Source: Pardosa pseudoannulata
Lineage: Eukaryota > Arthropoda > Arachnida > Araneae > Lycosidae
Assembly (NCBI GenBank): GCA_032207245.1
Contig: CM063510.1
Span: forward strand, 164,890,928-164,954,927
DNA length: 64,000 nt
Reading direction: 5' to 3'
Position numbers and translations under genes: made by a program. The notes under the pieces are model-generated. The model was not told the DNA's origin and did no database searches. It saw only the letters and a list, made by a program, of their open reading frames with translations. Below, piece by piece: positions 59,284 through 64,000 of the stretch (positions are counted from its first letter, which is position 1; the number at the start of each line of letters is the position of its first letter).

Positions 59284-59464
59284 GTTGCCAAACGATGGCC
59301 GATTGGTTAGGGGGCTGGCTTTTGGAACCAGAGTTCGTGGGTTTGAATCCCACTATAGTATGGATGTTCGCAGCCCTTCGGATTCAGCTTTAAGCAGTAG
59401 GTCCATGTCTCATTAGCCCCCGTGTTGCAAAAAGTAGACCGCAGTGCTCCAAAAAACAAACCAA
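59284..59464 (+). mobile_element. tRNA-derived SINE, family 1, with 12-bp target duplication
   Basis: A-box-like TGGCCGATTGGTTAGGG and B-box-like GGGTTTGAATCCC are followed by the body GTCCATGTCTCATTAGCCC and a tail AAAAAACAAACCAA. The duplication ACTTAGATCTTT is perfect (59272-59283 and 59465-59476). It lies about 110 bp downstream of the candidate exon, in what would be its following intron. Confidence 0.93.
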
Positions 59465-59515
59465 ACTTAGATCTTTTTTTCACAGCGAAAGGATGCACCT
59501 TTAGTTTGTTGAGAA

Positions 59516-59976
59516 CCCCTAGGTTTGTTGTTGTTCCTAATGCCACTTGGACAAACCTAGCACGATTGAGTTATACGCTACTCGTATAACTCAATATATA
59601 CTACTCGTAAAGGGGTGTGCCTTTTTGTTCTTAATAAGCACCGTTAAGGTGAAAGATCAGCTTTGCTCTAGTGGGTTCTCGTATTTTAGAAGCAGGGACC
59701 AAGAAGAAGATTCATAGGCTTGACCTACCACCGCAGAGTTAAAAATTTGAACTTGAGATTTATTGATTCTTTTTTTGGATTAATCTGAATCCAAGATAAT
59801 TCTTTTGTGTTGTTGTTGAATATGCCTCTTGGTCATACCAAGCATGATTCATCCAGAGGCTACGAGTTTTGACGGTCACCTCAAGGGTAAAAGTACTACT
59901 TAAGCTCAAGTGGGTCCTCGACCAAGCAAAAGGCACATAGGCTTGACCTGCCACCCCCAGAGGAATTTATTTCTGT
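59516..59976 (-). mobile_element. family 2 retroelement, two overlapping fragments
   Basis: Two partial copies of the family 2 body occur (GTTGTTGTT..AT.CC.CTTGG(A/T)CA.ACC(A/T)AG, and AGTGGGTCCTCG/GTTCTCG with GGCTTGACCTGCCACCCCCA) around 59516-59750 and 59745-59976. tRNA-like heads are missing. They sit directly left of a fuller copy. Confidence 0.65.
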
Positions 59977-60580
59977 GTCGGATCATTTCAATCAATGATA
60001 TTGAGATATGGGTATGGGTATGATAATATGCTCTCATGAATATTTTCTTCTTAAGTTTAAATATTTTTTAGTATTCTCGGGCTCTTAAATATTCAAAATT
60101 TACTTTTGAAATGTCTACTTCCCTTTACATGTATTATGGTTAAGCTATTGTAAAAGTTTAAAAATTTGAACTTGTGATTTATTGATATTTTTGGGGTATC
60201 TTGAAACCAAGATAATTCTTTTGTGTTGTTGCATAGGCAACTTGGTCAAACCAAGCATGATTGACTAGGAGGCTACTCGTATTAAATCAAAGGGGGCCAC
60301 GTCTTTTGTTTTGATGAGCACCTCAAGGGTGAAAGTAAGACTTACGCTCAAGTGGGTCCTCCTAATTTAGAAGCGGGGTCCAATCAGAAGATCCATAAGC
60401 TTCGCTTGCCACTCCCAGAGGTATTGATTGAGAAGTTGGAGGACATTGTGACCACGAACCTATTTTACGTGTCCCAGTCACCTTTAAAGAACATGGCAGA
60501 TCTTAGGTCGACTTGGGTTCCGAACCCGCAACCTCTCAGTTACGAGATCATTGCCTTTACCGACTGAGATACCGCTATGT
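59977..60580 (-). mobile_element. tRNA-headed retroelement, family 2
   Basis: This is the counterpart of 33106-33670 in the same orientation. On the minus strand the head has GGTATCTCAGTCGGTAAAGG (A box) and GGGTTCGGAACCC (B-box area). The body ends near CAATATCATTGATTGAAATG. The two copies align along ~560 bp. It includes the motif AGTGGGTCCTCCTAATTTAG, also seen in the fragments on both sides. Confidence 0.75.
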
Positions 60581-60587
60581 TGAATGA

Positions 60588-60790
60588 ACGATTTTGCTCT
60601 ATTGGGTCCTGAATTTAGGATCATGGAACAAGCATAAGTAAGATACCTTTGGGGATCGCAGACCCTCTCGCTTGGCCTACGATCCTCAGAGGTATCGTTT
60701 GAGAAACTGCAACCCCGAATATATTTTGCGTGCATCAGCCCCCTTCATCGAACACAGCTGATCTTAAGCCAGCTCGATCGACTAAAAAGC
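60588..60790 (-). mobile_element. family 2 retroelement, strongly diverged fragment
   Basis: Words such as TATTGGGTCCTGAATTTAGG, CCTCAGAGGTATCGTTTGAG and TTTTGCGTGCATCAGCCCCC parallel the family 2 body in the same order. No tRNA-like head can be read. It extends the cluster of family 2 copies to about 1.3 kb. Confidence 0.55.
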
Positions 60791-60975
60791 AATCCTACAG
60801 TTGCTATGGCTTCCCTGTTATTCTTAAACAGACGCATTGAATATTTAAGTAAATTTCACATAACCGAGCGTATACCGCAGTTAACATTTTGTTATGATTC
60901 TAGAAAATTGTGTTTTATTTAATTTTGATATATAATTTTTTATAGAGGTCAAATGTTACTTTAGCTATGTCAGTT

Positions 60976-61015
60976 TTGAACACAGTGGCGTTGGGGTTGA
61001 GCTTCGCTCCGTGTT
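60976..61015 (+). mobile_element. SINE family 3, head fragment
   Basis: CAGTGGCGTTGGGGTTGAGC and TTCGCTCCGTG match the start of the full copy at 61592, then the similarity stops. Probably a truncated copy. Confidence 0.55.
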
Positions 61016-61591
61016 TAGAAAATTAAGAGAGGTAGCTTAAAAGAGTAAAATACTTTCTTACCTTTTAGAGTAAGATCATATTTGAATAGCTGGGGCGCTG
61101 CCTTCCCATACTTGATTGCATGTATTCACACATCACTTCTGGCATGGATGTTTTTAGCAATTCACACACCTATATATATATCATAATTTTAGTACAAATA
61201 ATTGTGTATCTCTCTTTACTAGTCAATATGTTATAGAATTTGAGTATTTTTGAAAAATATTATGTGTTTTGAGTTTAGTTATTGCTATTAGGTGTGTTTA
61301 TCAATGTAAATTTTAAATGAATGTTAAATCTCTGAAAGAGGACTAATAATTCAAAGTAAAGTTTAAACATACGAATATTTAAAACTTTGTAATATAACAT
61401 TGTTGTGCTTTTAAAAAGTTCTGATATTAGGAATATTTTATCAACGTTTATTGACGTCAAAAATTCTAAACCAGTGTGAAAGGGATGAATATGGTTGTTA
61501 ACTAATAAAATAAACTTCCTTTTTTTTAGAGGTAATCTGTCAACAGTAGATAGCATTTTTATTTCACTCAGTATTTTCTTCAAGTGAAGAC
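61016..61591. other. AT-rich spacer
   Basis: The minus ORF of 102 codons (61275-61583) shows no known motif. A short family-1-like phrase GGCATGGATGTTTTTAGCAATTC is at about 61141. Confidence 0.4.
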
Positions 61592-61860
61592 CAGTGGCGT
61601 TGGGGTAGCGCTTCGCACTACCCCACAGGTCCGAGGTTCGATCCCCGGACTGGGCAAGGTTGACTCAGACTTTTATCCCTTAAGTCGGTAGACAAACTGA
61701 GGATCAAGTATGCTTGAGAATTAAACACTGGGGGTTCGGCGGAAGGTTGACCACCTAACCGGAACATATGCTTCTCACCCCAGGACCTTTGATCTAAGAA
61801 ACTGAGATTGGCACGGTAGTCTCTTCCCCCCTAAGGGCTATTGCGCCTAGGAGTTTAGTT
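61592..61860 (+). mobile_element. tRNA-derived SINE, family 3
   Basis: The head AGTGGCGTTGGGGTAGCGC (A-box-like) and GAGGTTCGATCCCCGGACTG (B box) is followed by a ~200-bp body with TTATCCCTTAAGTCGGTAGA, GACCACCTAACCGGAACATA and GAAACTGAGATTGGCACGGT. It is unrelated in body to families 1 and 2. I recall similar sequences from spider genomes, which is one reason for the arachnid guess. Target duplication not found. Confidence 0.75.
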
Positions 61861-61875
61861 TTGTTTAACATTTCA

Positions 61876-61879
61876 GATG

Positions 61880-61949
<70 letters not shown>

Positions 61950-61953
61950 CATC
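61876..61953. repeat. perfect 78-bp palindrome centred on (TA)n
   Basis: GATGATCA, then uninterrupted TA, then TGATCATC: the unique flanks on both sides are exact inverse copies, so the entire segment is a perfect inverted repeat and not a simple microsatellite only. Confidence 0.92.
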
Positions 61954-62003
61954 CACGATGACTTTTACTTCTCTTCAAACTTAAACAATTTTACTAAAAT
62001 CTA

Positions 62004-62014
62004 TGTATATATAT

Positions 62015-62062
<48 letters not shown>

Positions 62063-62102
62063 GTGTATATATTTGCGTATCTGTATATATATATGTGTAT
62101 AT

Positions 62103-62184
<82 letters not shown>
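62004..62184. repeat. (TA)n / (TATG) microsatellite
   Basis: TA dinucleotides with ATGTATATG and TGTGTATATA interruptions in the first half, then pure TA to 62184. It abuts the transposon end at 62185. Confidence 0.97.
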
Positions 62185-62186
<2 letters not shown>

Positions 62187-64000
62187 AGGTTCGTACGGTG
62201 CTTAAAAGTGCTTAAAAACTGCTTAATTTCGAAACGTGTTTTTAAGGCCTTAAAAAGTGCTTAAAGAGTGCGTAATTTTCCCCTTACCGACAGTTTTTAT
62301 TTGAATATTTCGAAATCGTCTATGAAAATCATAAAAGATCGCTCGGGATTAATCATTCAGTGTGAATGAAATCAGACACTGCAGCGCTCCTTTTTTTCCT
62401 CATTTTCCTTTTTTCTAGAAATCTGTCCTTTATTCCTTATTTTACGGCATTCCTCCTTTTTTTCGGCTATTCCCGCCTTTTATTCCATTTTTCTTTGGGC
62501 CATTCACTCCTTTAATTCGTTTTTTCCTTCTCAACATTTACGGAGTTATGTAATGGTGGAACGGATTACACACATCGTCTTTCCCATGTTTTGATAACAT
62601 CTTTGTTTTTCTAACATTTTCTTTCTGTGGGATATTCACCTCCCCCCCCTCGAAAAAAACTTAGGCTATTTATTGGCGGTACAGGTGTTTGAAAGTTAGC
62701 AAATAACAAATAACGATCAAAGTGTCAAAACCAAAGGGGGACCCGAATTTTTCGATTGTAGTGTCGAGAAATTTGTTTAACCCGTTTCTGAACTCCAAGA
62801 GGGGGAAAAAAACCGTTACTCCAACCTTGTGTGCTTAAAAATGGACTGACATATCGAATATTGAATTCAGGGATGATTCTGATCCGAATGTTTTTGTGGG
62901 TTTGTTCTAAAAAAACAGATTTTTTCGGAAAAAAAGGGGGAAGAAGCCATTTATTTATTTCACATATGTATAAATTTTGACGATAATCTAAAAGTTTTCT
63001 TTTTCTCATCCTTTTTCTCTTTGCCGCGTCCACAATTTTTTTTTTCTGACAAAGAGTAGGAAAGTGTTATCAGTCGATACTCGCAAAGCGTGCTTCAAGG
63101 TCAAAAAGCCGTGTGACGCGGTATAAATGAAACATATAGGACTTCTGTGGTTCTAGTTATAAAAGTACAACTCTGCCGTAATTCTATGTTTTTGGTAAAA
63201 AACAACCGTTTTCTGGATTTCGATTCCAGAAAATGCGCATTTTTTAATGGACTATTATAGTTAATAGTGCGATCCTAATATGGGGCTCTCATACGGTAGA
63301 ATTATGTTTTAACAACCTGCATACTTTCTTTATAGATATCTCCCGAACTCACGTGCATATAGACCGATCGTAATACTGTTTTATATATCTGTATTTTTTT
63401 AATATCGCGGTAACAGTATTGAGATTCCAATCCCTCCTATAGTTATTTCAAACGGTACTTTATCTTATTGACTGAATTTTCTGCTATGGGCAGTGTCTGT
63501 GAGAAAATGACACTGTTGCAAAAAACTTACGAAATTTTGGATATGCACGGAAGTTTATTGTTGAAAAATCCGCACCTTTTCTTTTTGTTGTTAAGTTTTG
63601 CGTGTGCATTGAAGTTGATGAAAAATCATAACTTTTAACGGCAATCCCGATAAAAATCAGCCCTATAGCTGAATCGGAAGGACGCGGCCACGGGTTCGAA
63701 TCCCGCTCTTTGTTCGTAGCCGTTCAGAATCGTAGTAATTAAGTAGTAAATTCCGATGTCTTTAGCCGTCAGGTAACATAAAATAAAACTCTAGCGCTCT
63801 CAGACCAAACTAAATGGTTACAAATTTGTTAGTCTAAAGTACAATTCGAACCCCCTGACTCAGATACCGAAAAAAATCCCAATTCGATCATCGTCCCGAA
63901 ATATTACTATTTAAAAATTTTTTTTTTAAATTTTCCACTTTAAAAAATAGCCTTATACAGTGCATATATTATTTAAATCCTGAGTTTTTACACATTGATT
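62185..64000 (+). mobile_element. left part of an unclassified DNA transposon, runs off the window
   Basis: It starts CAAGGTTCGTACGGTGCTTA directly after (TA)n, with repeated GTGCTTAAAA words behind it, and matches the inverted end at 56104-56116. A C/T-rich stretch follows (62385-62535), then from 62640 the sequence matches 53073-54400 to the last base of the window. Coding capacity is not visible; the 102-codon minus ORF (62725-63033) has no known motif. Confidence 0.6.
63655..63812 (+). mobile_element. SINE-like insert within the large repeat, copy B
   Basis: CCCTATAGCTGAATCGGAAG (partial A-box region), GGGTTCGAATCCCGCTC (B box) and a body ending in AACTCTAGCGCTCTCAGACC. It corresponds to 54085-54207 but retains the upstream half of the head. 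Confidence 0.7.

Noticed and set aside
61592..61665. tRNA-like sequence
   Set aside because: Head of SINE family 3; no cloverleaf closes.
61861..62264. Y/I-rich ORFs
   Set aside because: Microsatellite translation.

Overview
Eukaryotic, very AT-rich, gene-poor nuclear DNA. It is crowded with decayed transposons, tRNA-derived SINEs, satellites and long (TA)n tracts. It has no bacterial-type operons, no intact long host ORF and no rRNA or functional tRNA gene. SINE heads with good B boxes, Tc1/mariner-type relics (including a mariner with MELTQEHFRA-type start), piggyBac-like, hAT-like and Helitron-like elements suggest an arthropod. I lean to an arachnid, probably a spider, from remembered resemblance of the SINEs and the Tc1 transposase; this is an inference, not shown.

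Layout. 1-400: 115-bp satellite. 550-1451: TA-flanked pogo/Tigger-like element. 1.66-4.3 kb: two SINEs with target-site duplications, a MITE, a broken Ty3/Gypsy gag, and a tandem array. 4.3-9.7 kb: little recognisable apart from a palindrome-rich patch near 7.1 kb. 9.7-14.6 kb: three TTAA-flanked piggyBac-type elements, one full-length non-autonomous Helitron and a diverged direct repeat. 15.6-16.0 kb: polypurine tract. 16.9-19.2 kb: ~340-bp satellite. 20.0-21.7 kb: 161-bp tandem repeat, a piggyBac-type MITE and a hAT-type element with a SINE inside. 22.3-23.2 kb: nested palindrome around a transposase fragment. 24.35-26.39 kb: a mariner split by an 808-bp piggyBac-type element. 26.4-27.1 kb: (TA)n. 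27.7-35.0 kb: direct and inverted segmental repeats. 35.7-38.4 kb: Helitron fragment and ~290-bp satellite. 38.6 kb: SINE with a perfect 14-bp duplication. 39.9-40.5 kb: second TTAACACAT-type element. 42.1-42.7 kb: TA/GA/GATA microsatellite. 44.9-46.4 kb: nearly intact Tc1-like element with one in-frame stop. 47-51.4 kb: two copies of a MITE, one inside a dead Tc1 copy. 52.3-57.6 kb and 62.2 kb to the end: duplicated blocks holding Helitron ends and a larger transposon. 58.2-58.9 kb: compound microsatellite. 59.3-61.9 kb: three SINE families.

Host genes. Only two short stretches look like host coding exons, both on the plus strand: 46871-46948 (ATG to GTAAGT) and 59003-59172 (polypyrimidine-AG to GTAAGT, strikingly GC-rich). 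Their splice phases agree, so they could be one gene with a ~12-kb intron; I do not recognise the product. I found no convincing new functional system. The notable content is several apparently local repeat families defined by their own ends, plus nested insertions that record the order of events.
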